From the NCBI RefSeq assembly GCF_001420995.1, contig NZ_CP012184.1:1410501-1474500 (forward strand): DNA of 64,000 nucleotides, in the 5' to 3' direction. Below the pieces are notes generated by a model, which was given only the letters and a program-made list of their open reading frames with translations, had not been told where the DNA came from and ran no database searches. The translations under genes and the position numbers were made by a program. Below, in pieces: positions 32,834-40,659 of the stretch (the first letter of the stretch is position 1; each line of letters starts with the position of its first letter). The stretch comes from Pseudonocardia sp. EC080619-01. GTDB taxonomy: Bacteria; Actinomycetota; Actinomycetes; Mycobacteriales; Pseudonocardiaceae.

Positions 32834-33133
32834 GTGAGCGAGCCCGGGCGGACCCCGGACGGCCGGTACGTGGTCGTCCGGGGCCGCCGGTGGCGAGCCG
32901 CCGATCCCGAGCTGCCCGACGACGTCCGGTCCCGGCTGCAGCAGCACCTCGGGCAGGCCCGCGCCGAGGTCGGCGCCGGGCGGCGGACCGGCGACGACGA
33001 CCGGGTCACCGCCGCACGCGCCCGCGTCGACGCGGCCAAGCACGGCCTGGGCGAGCGCGGCACGCCGTGGTGGGGGCTCGGGCTCGGCGAGCGGCGCGAC
33101 CGCTGGGAGGACGCGCTGCGCGAACTCTCCTGA
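32834..33133 (+). CDS. conserved actinobacterial small protein of unknown function
   Basis: 99 residues from GTG 32834, 7 bp after glpD. Visible sequence: GRYVVVRGRRWRAADPELPDDVRSRLQQHLGQARAEVGAG, a helical charged middle, and the C-terminal KHGLGERGTPWWGLGLGERRDRWEDALREL. Similar short proteins with R-R-W-R-A-x-D-P and L-G-E-R-G-x-P-W-W are widespread in actinobacteria and are sometimes annotated, without support, as biopolymer transport proteins. It has no membrane segment. The tight spacing suggests it rides on the glp transcript, but a metabolic link is not implied. Confidence 0.65.
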   Translation: MSEPGRTPDGRYVVVRGRRWRAADPELPDDVRSRLQQHLGQARAEVGAGRRTGDDDRVTAARARVDAAKHGLGERGTPWWGLGLGERRDRWEDALRELS

Positions 33134-33138
33134 GGAGC

Positions 33139-33156
33139 CCGGTCATCGAGGACCGG
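33139..33156 (+). terminator. short hairpin after the glp-linked small gene
   Basis: CCGGTC-ATCGAG-GACCGG is a perfect 6-bp stem 5 nt after the stop of the 99-residue gene. A second hairpin, GGCCGGGG/CCCCGGCC, lies at 33193-33214 before the first DinB gene. Confidence 0.35.
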
Positions 33157-33238
33157 ACCTGTCCGCATGAGGTCCTACCGTCGTTCTCGTCGGGCCGGGG
33201 AACAGCCCCCGGCCGGAGAACCCCCGAGAGGCGGGCCC

Positions 33239-33820
33239 ATGAACGCCACCACCGAGTCCCAGGCCCTGACCGGCGAGCGCGCCGAGCTGGTCGCCCTGCT
33301 GGAGCGGCACCGCGGTTTCCTGTTGCAGACCGCCCAGGGCCTCACCGAGTCCCAGGCCCGTACGGCGAGCACGGTCAGCGCCCTCACCATCGCCTCGCTG
33401 CTCAAGCACGTCGCCGACACCGAGGAGCAGTGGTTCCGGTTCGCGCTGGAGGGCGCGAGCGCCTTCACCGCCGTCTACACCGACGACGTCGACTGGGACG
33501 CCGTCGCCACCGAGGGCGAGAGCAACGGCGGCGACTGGTCGGACTCCGAGTGGACCGACACCCGGTTCGTGCTGGCGGACCACGAGACCCTGGAGTTCCT
33601 GCGGGCGCGGATCGAGCAGGTCGCCGGGCGGACCGAGGAGATCCTGCGGACCGCGGACCTCGACGTCGTCCACGACCTGCCCGTCGCACCGTGGTTCGAG
33701 CCGGGCGCCGCCTGGTCCGTGCGGCGGGTCGCGCTGCACATGCTGGCCGAGATCAGCCAGCACTCCGGGCACGCGGACATCATCCGCGAGGCCATCGACG
33801 GCGCGCGGACGATGGGCTGA
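33239..33820 (+). CDS. DinB-family protein (DUF664-like), copy 1
   Basis: 193 residues, an all-helical DinB/DUF664 four-helix bundle: ALLERHRGFLLQTAQGLTESQARTASTVSALTIASLLKHVADTEEQWF, then RRVALHMLAEISQHSGHADIIREAIDGARTMG. The His residues in KHV and in H-M-x-x-E-x-x-Q-H-S-G-H-A-D match the metal-binding triad of the fold. Relatives include thiol transferases that use mycothiol or bacillithiol, a reasonable guess in an actinobacterium, but the reaction is unknown. It is followed 11 bp later by a paralogue, so this is a tandem duplication in one operon. Confidence 0.8.
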   Translation: MNATTESQALTGERAELVALLERHRGFLLQTAQGLTESQARTASTVSALTIASLLKHVADTEEQWFRFALEGASAFTAVYTDDVDWDAVATEGESNGGDWSDSEWTDTRFVLADHETLEFLRARIEQVAGRTEEILRTADLDVVHDLPVAPWFEPGAAWSVRRVALHMLAEISQHSGHADIIREAIDGARTMG

Positions 33821-33831
33821 GGGGGCAGGCG

Positions 33832-34392
33832 ATGAACGACACCGCCGAGTCGATGACCGAACTGCTGGGCTCCGCCGCGCGCGGCCTGTCCGGCGAGCGG
33901 GCCTGCATCCTGGAGACCCTCGCGAAGCACCGGATGCTGCTGCGGCAGACCGTGGACGGACTCTCCGAGTCCGACGCCCGGCGGCGCCCGACGGCGAGCG
34001 CGCTGACCCTCGCCGGGATCCTGAAGCACGTCGAGGGCGTCGAGCGGGGCTGGACGGACTTCATCCGGACCGGCGTCGTCGAGGGCGCCGAGACGTGGGC
34101 CGACGTCGCCGCGGACCCCGACGCCGAACGTGCGGACTTCGCCGTCGGGCCCGACGACACGTGCGAGTCCCTGCTCGCCCGGTACGCGGCGACCGCGGCC
34201 CGCACCGACGAGCTGGTCGCGACCGTGGACCTCGACGTCGCGCACAAGCTCCCGCCCGCACCGTGGTTCCCCGGGGAGGCGTGGTGGAGCGCCCGTCAGG
34301 CGCTCGCGCACATCGTCGGCGAGACCGCCCAGCACAGCGGGCACGCCGACATCATCCGGGAGACGATCGACGGCCGGAGGTCGATGGGCTGA
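33832..34392 (+). CDS. DinB-family protein (DUF664-like), copy 2
   Basis: 186 residues and clearly paralogous to the preceding gene: [51 protein letters not shown] and ARQALAHIVGETAQHSGHADIIRETIDGRRSMG, with the same putative metal-binding His residues. The acidic middle (about residues 75-120) has diverged most from copy 1 and probably determines the substrate. ATG 33832 is preceded by GGGGGCAGGC. Probably co-transcribed with copy 1. Confidence 0.8.
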   Translation: MNDTAESMTELLGSAARGLSGERACILETLAKHRMLLRQTVDGLSESDARRRPTASALTLAGILKHVEGVERGWTDFIRTGVVEGAETWADVAADPDAERADFAVGPDDTCESLLARYAATAARTDELVATVDLDVAHKLPPAPWFPGEAWWSARQALAHIVGETAQHSGHADIIRETIDGRRSMG

Positions 34393-34401
34393 CCGGGTCA
34401 C

Positions 34402-34407
34402 TACCGT
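34402..34407 (+). promoter_or_regulatory. -10 element of the Thr/Ser dehydratase gene (leaderless)
   Basis: TACCGT ends 7 nt before ATG 34415, in the 22-bp gap after the second DinB gene. Confidence 0.45.
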
Positions 34408-34414
34408 CGGGGGC

Positions 34415-35386
34415 ATGGCCGACCTGGTGACCCTCGACGACATCGAGACCGCGGCGGAGCGGATCGCCGGGGGCGTGGTCCGTACCCCGACCGTCCCCTC
34501 CCCCGGCCTCGCCCCCCTGCTGGGCGCCCCGGTGCTGCTGAAGCTGGAGCAGCTCCAGCGGGCCGGGTCGTTCAAGCCGCGCGGCGTGCTCGCGAAGCTC
34601 GCGACGTTGTCCGCCGCCGAGCGCGACGCCGGGCTGGTCGCCGTCTCCGGCGGGAACCACGGCCTCGCGGTCGCGGAGGTCGCGGGCGCGGCGGGGGTCG
34701 CAGCCGTCGTCGTCATGCCGGAGAACGCGCCGGCCCGTTCGGTCGCCGCGGCCCGGGCGGCGGGTGCCGACGTGCGGCTCACCGCGGACATCCCGGCCGC
34801 GTTCGCGCTGGCCGGCGAGCTGCAGGCGGCCGGGGCGACGCTGGTGCACCCGTTCGACGATCCGGTCGTGCTCGCCGCGCAGGGCACGGCCGGGCTGGAG
34901 CTGGCCCGCGACGCCGCCACGCTCGGCGAGCCGCCGACCGACGTCCTCGTCTCGATCGGCGGCGGCGCGCTGCTCTCCGGGGTCGCGACCGCCGTGCGTG
35001 CGCTGCTGCCGGACACCCGGGTGTGGGGCGTGGAGACGGTCGGGGCCGAGGCGATGTCCGCGGCGCTCGCCGCCGGCGGCCCGGTCCCGGTGACGATCAC
35101 CTCGGCGATCACCACGCTGTCCGCGCCGTCGGTCTCGCAGCTGACCTACGACCACGTCCGCGAGCTGGTGCACGACGTGCTGGTCGTGCCGGACGCCGAC
35201 GCCGTCCGCGGCAGCGTCGAGCTCGCCGAGCACGCCGGGATCTGGGCCGAGCCCGCCGCGGGGTGCCTGGTCGCGGGCGCCCGCACCGTCGTCGCGCGGC
35301 ACCCGGACGCCCGGCTCGCCCTGGTCGTCTGCGGGGCGAACGCCGACGTCGCCGACGTGGTGGGCGCGGCGCGGCCACCCGCCTGA
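34415..35386 (+). CDS. PLP-dependent threonine/serine dehydratase family protein
   Basis: 323 residues of fold type II. VLLKLEQLQRAGSFKPRGVLAKLATLS carries the Schiff-base lysine (S-F-K-P-R-G, about residue 52). SGGNHGLAVAEVA is the cofactor-contacting asparagine loop and VSIGGGALLSGVATAV the glycine-rich phosphate cup. It should deaminate L-threonine or L-serine to 2-oxobutyrate or pyruvate; serine racemase activity is an alternative. There is no ACT regulatory domain, so it is the short catabolic or unregulated form. A -10 hexamer 7 nt before ATG 34415 indicates its own leaderless transcript. Confidence 0.85.
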   Translation: MADLVTLDDIETAAERIAGGVVRTPTVPSPGLAPLLGAPVLLKLEQLQRAGSFKPRGVLAKLATLSAAERDAGLVAVSGGNHGLAVAEVAGAAGVAAVVVMPENAPARSVAAARAAGADVRLTADIPAAFALAGELQAAGATLVHPFDDPVVLAAQGTAGLELARDAATLGEPPTDVLVSIGGGALLSGVATAVRALLPDTRVWGVETVGAEAMSAALAAGGPVPVTITSAITTLSAPSVSQLTYDHVRELVHDVLVVPDADAVRGSVELAEHAGIWAEPAAGCLVAGARTVVARHPDARLALVVCGANADVADVVGAARPPA

Positions 35387-35428
35387 CCGGCCGGGATGGC
35401 GGGGCGGCTCCCCGGCGTTGAGTCCGGC

Positions 35429-36538
35429 GTGGAGCAGCGGACGGACGTGGTCGTGATCGGCGCCGGGCAGGCGGGGCTGTCCGCGGCGGCCGGGCTGCGG
35501 CGCGGCGGGCTGGAGCCCGGCCCCGGGTTCGTCGTGCTCGACGGCGAGGACGGCCCCGGCGGCGCGTGGCGGCACCGCTGGCCGACGCTGCGGATGCGCA
35601 CGGTCAACGGGATCCACGACGTCGCCGGCGTCCGGTCCGGGTTCGACGACCCGGGTGCCGATCCCGACCGGCCCGCCCGGGAGGCGGTCCCCGGCTACTT
35701 CGCCGCGATCGAGCGGGCCTGGGACCTGCAGGTGGTGCGCCCGGTCCGGGTGCACGCGGTGCGCGACGCGGACGACGTGGCCGGCCGGGACGGGGAGCTC
35801 ACCGTCGGGACCGACGCCGGCACCTGGACGGCCCCGCACCTGATCAACGCGACCGGCACCTGGACGCGGCCGTTCGTGCCGTCCTACCCGGGCGCCGGGA
35901 CGTTCCGCGGGACCGCCCTGCACGCCCGCGACCACACCGGCCCGGAGGCGATGGCCGGGAAGCGGGTCGTCGTGGTGGGCGGCGGGATCACCGCGGTGCA
36001 GCTGCTCCTGGAGATCGCCCCGTACGCGGCGTCGACGACCTGGGTGACGCGGCGCGAGCCGGTCTGGCACGAGGGGCCGTTCGACGCCGGGCACGGCCGC
36101 GCCGCCGTCGCGCTCGTGGAGGAGCGGGTGCGGGCCGGGCTGCCGCCCCGCAGCGTCGTCGGCGTCACCGGGCTGGGCCTGACGCCGGAGGTCCGGGCCG
36201 GGATCGCGAGCGGCGTGCTGCGCAGGCGGCCGATGTTCGCCCGCATCACCCCCGACGGCGTGACCTGGGACGACGGCACCCACGAGGCCGCCGACGTCCT
36301 GCTGTGGGCGACCGGGTGGCGGCCCGCGACCGGGCACCTCGCGCTGCTGCGGCTCCGGTCGCCGGGTGGCGGGATCCGGCTGGGTGAGCCGCTGGACACG
36401 ACCGTCGTCGCCGACCCGCGGGTGCACCTGGTCGGCTACGGGCCGTCGGCGAGCACGATCGGCGCGGACCGGGCGGGCCGGGCCGCCGCCCGCGCGGTGC
36501 TGGCCGGGCTGCGCGACCGGGACAGCGCGGCCGCCTGA
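35429..36538 (+). CDS. flavin-containing monooxygenase-like oxidoreductase
   Basis: 369 residues. FAD-binding VVVIGAGQAGLSAAAGLRRGG opens the protein, G-G-A-W-R-H-R-W follows where class B monooxygenases have G-G-x-W, and a second Rossmann motif, VVVVGGGITAVQLLLEIAP (about residue 175), binds NADPH. LLWATGWRPATGHL matches the A-T-G-Y/W motif after it. These enzymes oxygenate N, S or carbonyl groups using NADPH and O2; the CzcO-like short type is often of unknown substrate. GTG 35429 is chosen because it places the first motif at the normal distance; an in-frame ATG at 35396 adds eleven residues. Confidence 0.75.
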   Translation: MEQRTDVVVIGAGQAGLSAAAGLRRGGLEPGPGFVVLDGEDGPGGAWRHRWPTLRMRTVNGIHDVAGVRSGFDDPGADPDRPAREAVPGYFAAIERAWDLQVVRPVRVHAVRDADDVAGRDGELTVGTDAGTWTAPHLINATGTWTRPFVPSYPGAGTFRGTALHARDHTGPEAMAGKRVVVVGGGITAVQLLLEIAPYAASTTWVTRREPVWHEGPFDAGHGRAAVALVEERVRAGLPPRSVVGVTGLGLTPEVRAGIASGVLRRRPMFARITPDGVTWDDGTHEAADVLLWATGWRPATGHLALLRLRSPGGGIRLGEPLDTTVVADPRVHLVGYGPSASTIGADRAGRAAARAVLAGLRDRDSAAA

Positions 36539-36542
36539 GCCG

Positions 36543-37034
36543 TCACTCCCGCCGTTCCCGGCTGAGCAGCCGGTACTCGCGCAGCACCAGCACGATGATC
36601 GCGACGTCGAGCGCGGCGAGGAACGGCAGCAGCAGCGACCCGGTGTGCCAGGCGTGCACCAGCTCGTAGACCACGAACAGCGACAGCACGACGATCGCGG
36701 GCGGGTACGCCGGCTGCCACTTGCGCAGCAGCGCCCCCACCAGCGCCAGCTTGATCGCCCCGTGCAGGGCGAGGTAGACGACGGCGAAGGTGCGGTCGCC
36801 GCCGGCGAACGCGTCGGTCCCGGCGACGAGGTGCCGCGCCAGGGTGCCGTCCGGCGGCCCGACGAGGTCGCGGGCGAGGATCCGCGCCACCACGTGGTGC
36901 AGCCAGTCCCCGGACACCAGCAGCAGCGCGACCGCGGCCAGCAGCTCGGCCGCGCCGTCGACACCCTTGACCACCAGGGCGATCCGGAACAGCCGCTCGG
37001 TCCACCGGGCCTGCTCGGCCGCCGGTCGTGTCAT
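36543..37034 (-). CDS. DUF2127 family integral membrane protein
   Basis: 163 residues with the DUF2127 pattern: FRIALVVKGVDGAAELLAAVALLLV as the first helix, a loop with HHVVARILARDLVGPPDG, FAVVYLALHGAIKLALVGALL as the second, YPPAIVVLSLFVVYELVHAW as the third and LLPFLAALDVAIIVLVLREYRLL as the fourth. The function of the family is unknown. It converges on the flavoprotein gene with a 4-bp gap and lies downstream of gnd beyond a terminator, so it is probably expressed alone. An imperfect GCGTTG/CGCAAC repeat sits just upstream of its start. Confidence 0.78.
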   Translation of the reverse strand: MTRPAAEQARWTERLFRIALVVKGVDGAAELLAAVALLLVSGDWLHHVVARILARDLVGPPDGTLARHLVAGTDAFAGGDRTFAVVYLALHGAIKLALVGALLRKWQPAYPPAIVVLSLFVVYELVHAWHTGSLLLPFLAALDVAIIVLVLREYRLLSRERRE

Positions 37035-37103
37035 GGCGCGACCCTAGACCGGCCCGGTCGCGTTGCAGAACGCAACCGACCGTCGTGATCTCGTGAGCGA
37101 GTG

Positions 37104-37131
37104 ACCCGCCCCGGAGCGCTCCGGGGCGGGT
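37104..37131 (-). terminator. perfect palindromic terminator after gnd
   Basis: ACCCGCCCCGGAGC followed directly by its reverse complement gives a 28-bp perfect palindrome, 8 bp past the gnd stop. It separates gnd from the DUF2127 gene. Confidence 0.75.
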
Positions 37132-37139
37132 GGTGCCGG

Positions 37140-38576
37140 TCAGTCGGTGCGGACCTCGGCGCCGTCCTGGCTCCAGCGGGTGTGGAACTTGCCGTCGGCG
37201 TCGATGCGCTCGTAGGTGTGCGCGCCGAAGTAGTCGCGCAGGCCCTGGATCAGGTTCGCCGGGCCCCGCTCGCGGCGGTAGCCGTCGTAGTAGGACAGGC
37301 TGGAGGAGAACGCGGGGATCGCGACGCCGTTCTCGGTCGCGGTCACCACGACCCGCCGCCACGCGTCCTGCGCCGCGCCGACGGCCTCGGTGAAGTACGG
37401 GACCATCAGCAGGTTGTCGAGGTCCGGGTGGGTCTCGTAGGCCTCGGTGATCCGGTTGAGGAACTGCGCGCGGATGATGCAGCCGCCGCGCCAGATCCGG
37501 GCCATCGCACCCAGGTCGAGGTCCCAGCCGTTCGCCTGCGACGCGGCCCGCATCTGCGCGAAGCCCTGCGCGTAGGCGACCACCTTCGACGCGTAGAGCG
37601 CCTGGCGGACGTCCTCGACCAGCTGGTCGACGTTCGCGGTGCGCTGCTGCGCCGGCCCGGCCAGCGTCGTCGACGCGGCCTTCCGCTCGTCACGCAGCGC
37701 CGACAGCGTCCGGGCGAACACGGCCTCGGTGATGCCGGTCAGCGGGACGCCGAGGTCGAGCGCGTCGATCGCCGTCCACCGGCCGGTGCCCTTCTGCTCG
37801 GCCTGGTCGGTGATGACGTCGACCAGCGGCGTGCCGGTCTTCTCGTCGGTCTTCGCGAGCACGATGCCGGTGATCTCGATGAGGAACGACTCGAGGTCAC
37901 CGGTGTTCCACTGCTCGACGATCTTGCCGATCTCCGGCGCCGAGAGCCCGCCGACGTGACTGAGCAGGTCGTAGGCCTCGGCGATGAGCTGGATGTCGGC
38001 GTACTCGATGCCGTTGTGCACCATCTTGACGTAGTGCCCGGCCCCGCCCGGCCCGACGTGCGTGCAGCACGGGGTGCCGTCGACCTCGGCGGCGATCGCG
38101 GTGAGGATCTCGGAGACCTCGCCGTAGGCCTCCACCGGCCCGCCGGGCATGATGCTCGGCCCGTTGAGGGCGCCCTCCTCGCCGCCGGAGACGCCGATCC
38201 CCATGAACCGCAGCCCGCGCTCGGCGCAGTAGGCGGCGCGGCGGTCGGTGTCGGGGAAGTGCGAGTTGCCGGCGTCGATGATGATGTCGCCGGAGTCGAG
38301 CAGCGGCGCGAGCTCGTCGATGACGGCGTCCACCGGCTTGCCGGCCTTCACCATGACGACGATCTTGCGCGGCGTCTCCAGCGCGTCGACGAACTCCTGC
38401 AGCGACTCGGCACCGGTGAAGGAGCCCTCGTGGCCGTAGTCCTTCATGAACTCGGTGGTCTTCGACGTGGTGCGGTTGTGCACCGCCACCCCGAACCCGC
38501 GGCGGGCCATGTTGCGGGCGAGGTTCGCCCCCATCACCGCCAGCCCGGTGACCCCGATCCGGCTCTTCTCCGCCAT
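37140..38576 (-). CDS. gnd: 6-phosphogluconate dehydrogenase, decarboxylating (long NADP type)
   Basis: 478 residues, the long dimeric form. IGVTGLAVMGANLARNMARRGFGVAVHNRT is the NADP-binding fingerprint with the R/T pair that selects NADP+. MGIGVSGGEEGALNGPSIMPGG and HVGPGGAGHYVKMVHNGIEYADIQLIAEAYDLL (catalytic Lys and Asn) form the active site, and the C-terminal SYYDGYRRERGPANLIQGLRDYFGAHTYERID wraps the partner subunit. It oxidatively decarboxylates 6-phosphogluconate to ribulose 5-phosphate, making NADPH. ATG 38576 has GGAGG just upstream. It is monocistronic by spacing. Confidence 0.95.
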   Translation of the reverse strand: MAEKSRIGVTGLAVMGANLARNMARRGFGVAVHNRTTSKTTEFMKDYGHEGSFTGAESLQEFVDALETPRKIVVMVKAGKPVDAVIDELAPLLDSGDIIIDAGNSHFPDTDRRAAYCAERGLRFMGIGVSGGEEGALNGPSIMPGGPVEAYGEVSEILTAIAAEVDGTPCCTHVGPGGAGHYVKMVHNGIEYADIQLIAEAYDLLSHVGGLSAPEIGKIVEQWNTGDLESFLIEITGIVLAKTDEKTGTPLVDVITDQAEQKGTGRWTAIDALDLGVPLTGITEAVFARTLSALRDERKAASTTLAGPAQQRTANVDQLVEDVRQALYASKVVAYAQGFAQMRAASQANGWDLDLGAMARIWRGGCIIRAQFLNRITEAYETHPDLDNLLMVPYFTEAVGAAQDAWRRVVVTATENGVAIPAFSSSLSYYDGYRRERGPANLIQGLRDYFGAHTYERIDADGKFHTRWSQDGAEVRTD

Positions 38577-38712
38577 CGAACTCCTCCGTCTCGCTCTGCC
38601 GTGTGCGTGCGTCGCGCGCGATACCCCCGCGCGAGCCGCGGACCGGGCACCATCCTGGCCCTTCCGGCGTCCGCCGCGCGCGGTGCGTCCGCTGTCCCCT
38701 TGGTCACGGCGG

Positions 38713-39579
38713 TCATCGGCCGCGGAGGAACTCCAGCAGGAGCCGGCCCGCCTCCTCCGGTGCCTCCTGCGGGATCCAGTGCCCGGCGCCCTCGACGAGC
38801 GCGAACCGGAAGTCCTCGACGAACTCCGACGAGCGCCGCATCTGCCCCTCGGTCAGCGCCATGTCGCCGTCGCTCCACACCCCGAGGACCGGGACCCGGA
38901 CCGGTGGCACCTGCGGGATCTCGGTGGCCACGAACGTCGCCGGGTCCACGTTGGCGCGGTACCACTCCAGCGACGCGGTCAGCGCACCCGGCCGGGACAG
39001 GTCGGCGATCTGCTGCGCGGGCAGCGGGTGCCCCTCCGGGAACGACGCCTGGGCCCAGGCCCGGAGGAACTGCCAGTCGTGCGCGGGCAGCACCTCCTCG
39101 GCGACGCCCGGGAACTGGAACCACAGCATGTACCAGGACATCGCCTTCTGCCCGAACCCGGCCGTCGCGAACGCGGCGGGGTGCCCGACGGAGAACGCGG
39201 CGTAGCGGGTCACCCGGTCCGAGGCGAGCGTCAGCGTCCACCCCAGCACCGCGCCCCAGTCGTGCCCGGCGAGGGCGAAGCGGTCGATCCCGAGCGCGTC
39301 GGCGACGCCGAGGACGTCCGCCCGGAGCGCCTTCATCCGGTAGTGCTCGGTCCCCTCCGGCCGGTCCGACTCGCCGAACCCGCGCAGGTCGGGCACGACG
39401 ACCCGGTAGCCGGCCGCCGCGAGGACCTCGGCCTGGGGCTCCCACAGCGTCGCCCGGTCCGGCCAGCCGTGCAGCAGGACGACGACCTCGCCCGGCCCAC
39501 CGGTGTCGTGCACCGACAGGGTGGTCTCGGGCCGGGTCGTGCCGGGGACGGTGATCCGCTGCGGTGCGGGGAGGGCCAT
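38713..39579 (-). CDS. alpha/beta hydrolase, epoxide hydrolase-like
   Basis: 288 residues. VVLLHGWPDRATLWEPQ holds the H-G-W-P oxyanion motif typical of epoxide hydrolases and haloalkane dehalogenases. FALAGHDWGAVLGWTL carries the nucleophile in G-H-D-W-G, an Asp rather than Ser, which is the epoxide-hydrolase/dehalogenase signature, and VEGAGHWIPQEAPEE contains the catalytic His. RVVVPDLRGFGESDRP is the conserved R-G-x-G-x-S block. It probably opens epoxides with water; dehalogenation is the alternative. AGGAGCGACGC precedes ATG 39579. Confidence 0.85.
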   Translation of the reverse strand: MALPAPQRITVPGTTRPETTLSVHDTGGPGEVVVLLHGWPDRATLWEPQAEVLAAAGYRVVVPDLRGFGESDRPEGTEHYRMKALRADVLGVADALGIDRFALAGHDWGAVLGWTLTLASDRVTRYAAFSVGHPAAFATAGFGQKAMSWYMLWFQFPGVAEEVLPAHDWQFLRAWAQASFPEGHPLPAQQIADLSRPGALTASLEWYRANVDPATFVATEIPQVPPVRVPVLGVWSDGDMALTEGQMRRSSEFVEDFRFALVEGAGHWIPQEAPEEAGRLLLEFLRGR

Positions 39580-39714
39580 GCGTCGCTCCTGGTGGATGTC
39601 CGGGACCTGTCCCCCGCACGCTAGGCGGTGATCGCCGGCGCGGGGCACCGCGGCCGGATCCCGGTTCGTGGGACCGCCCCGGCGCGGGGTGCCGGGCCGA
39701 TCGAGAATGGGCCC

Positions 39715-40572
39715 ATGGCCCGCAGCGACGCGATCGGACCGCCGGGTGCGGGCGGACAGGCCGACGACAGCGGCGCGGAGGGCGGGCGCAGCGGGCTGGT
39801 CGGCACGATCGGGCTGGTCGGCGGCGTCGTCGGCGGTCTGATCGGCGGCGGGAGCGGGGTGCTGTTCGTCCCGGCGCTCGACCGGTTCACCCGGATGTCG
39901 CGGGCCCGGATCCACGGCACGTCGACGATCGCCAACATCGGCGTGTGCGTCGCGGGGGCCGCCGCCTACGCGGCCGGTGGCGGGGTGCTGGACCTGCGGG
40001 CCGGCGTCGGACTGATCATCGGCGGCACGGTCGGCGGGCTGGTCGGGCCGGCGCTGCTGGCGCGGGCGTCGGAGACCCTGCTGCGCGTCCTGCTGATCGG
40101 GATCCTCCTGCTCACGGCCGTGAAGCTCACCGTCGACGCGCTCGCGCTCCCCCTGTTCGACGGTGCGCTCGTGCCGCAGGAGCTGATCGACGACCCGTGG
40201 TTCCTGTACCCGGTGACGACGGCCGTCGGGCTGGTCATCGGCGCGTGGGCCGGGGCGATGGGGCTCGGCGGCGGGCTGCTCGCGGTGCCCGCGATGGTGC
40301 TGCTGTTCGGGACCGACCTGCACGTCGCCGCGGGGACGTCGCTCCTGATGTTCATCCCGAACTCGATCGTCGGCACGGTCGTGCACCTGCGCCAGGGGAC
40401 GGCGTCGGGCCGGTGGGGGCGGCTGCTCGCGGTGACGGCGGCCCCGGGGACGGTCGCCGGGGCGGCGCTGGGGCTGTCGCTCGACGCCGTCGTGCTCGGG
40501 CTGGTGTTCGGGACGTTCGCGACGGCGATGGCGGTCCGGGAGATCGTCCAGCTGCTGCGCACACGTGCGTGA
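39715..40572 (+). CDS. TauE/SafE (DUF81) family permease
   Basis: 285 residues with a polar N-terminus and two related halves of hydrophobic helices, as in TauE/SafE proteins: VGGVVGGLIGGGSGVLFVPALDRFTRMSRARIHGTSTIANIGV and IGAWAGAMGLGGGLLAVPAMVLLFGTDLHVAAGTSLLMFIPNSIVGTVVHLRQG both contain the Gly-rich helix followed by a P-A segment and the A-x-G-T-S motif. The family exports or imports sulfite, sulfoacetate and similar organosulfur anions. Substrate not predictable here. It is followed by a region of 87 bp before the HelR gene. Confidence 0.8.
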   Translation: MARSDAIGPPGAGGQADDSGAEGGRSGLVGTIGLVGGVVGGLIGGGSGVLFVPALDRFTRMSRARIHGTSTIANIGVCVAGAAAYAAGGGVLDLRAGVGLIIGGTVGGLVGPALLARASETLLRVLLIGILLLTAVKLTVDALALPLFDGALVPQELIDDPWFLYPVTTAVGLVIGAWAGAMGLGGGLLAVPAMVLLFGTDLHVAAGTSLLMFIPNSIVGTVVHLRQGTASGRWGRLLAVTAAPGTVAGAALGLSLDAVVLGLVFGTFATAMAVREIVQLLRTRA

Positions 40573-40659
40573 GGGGGCGCGGAGGCGCTACCATGAAGGG
40601 TGCGACCTGACGAAGACATCGTAGCTCCGCGCTTTCAGCATACCACGGATGGGAAGAGT

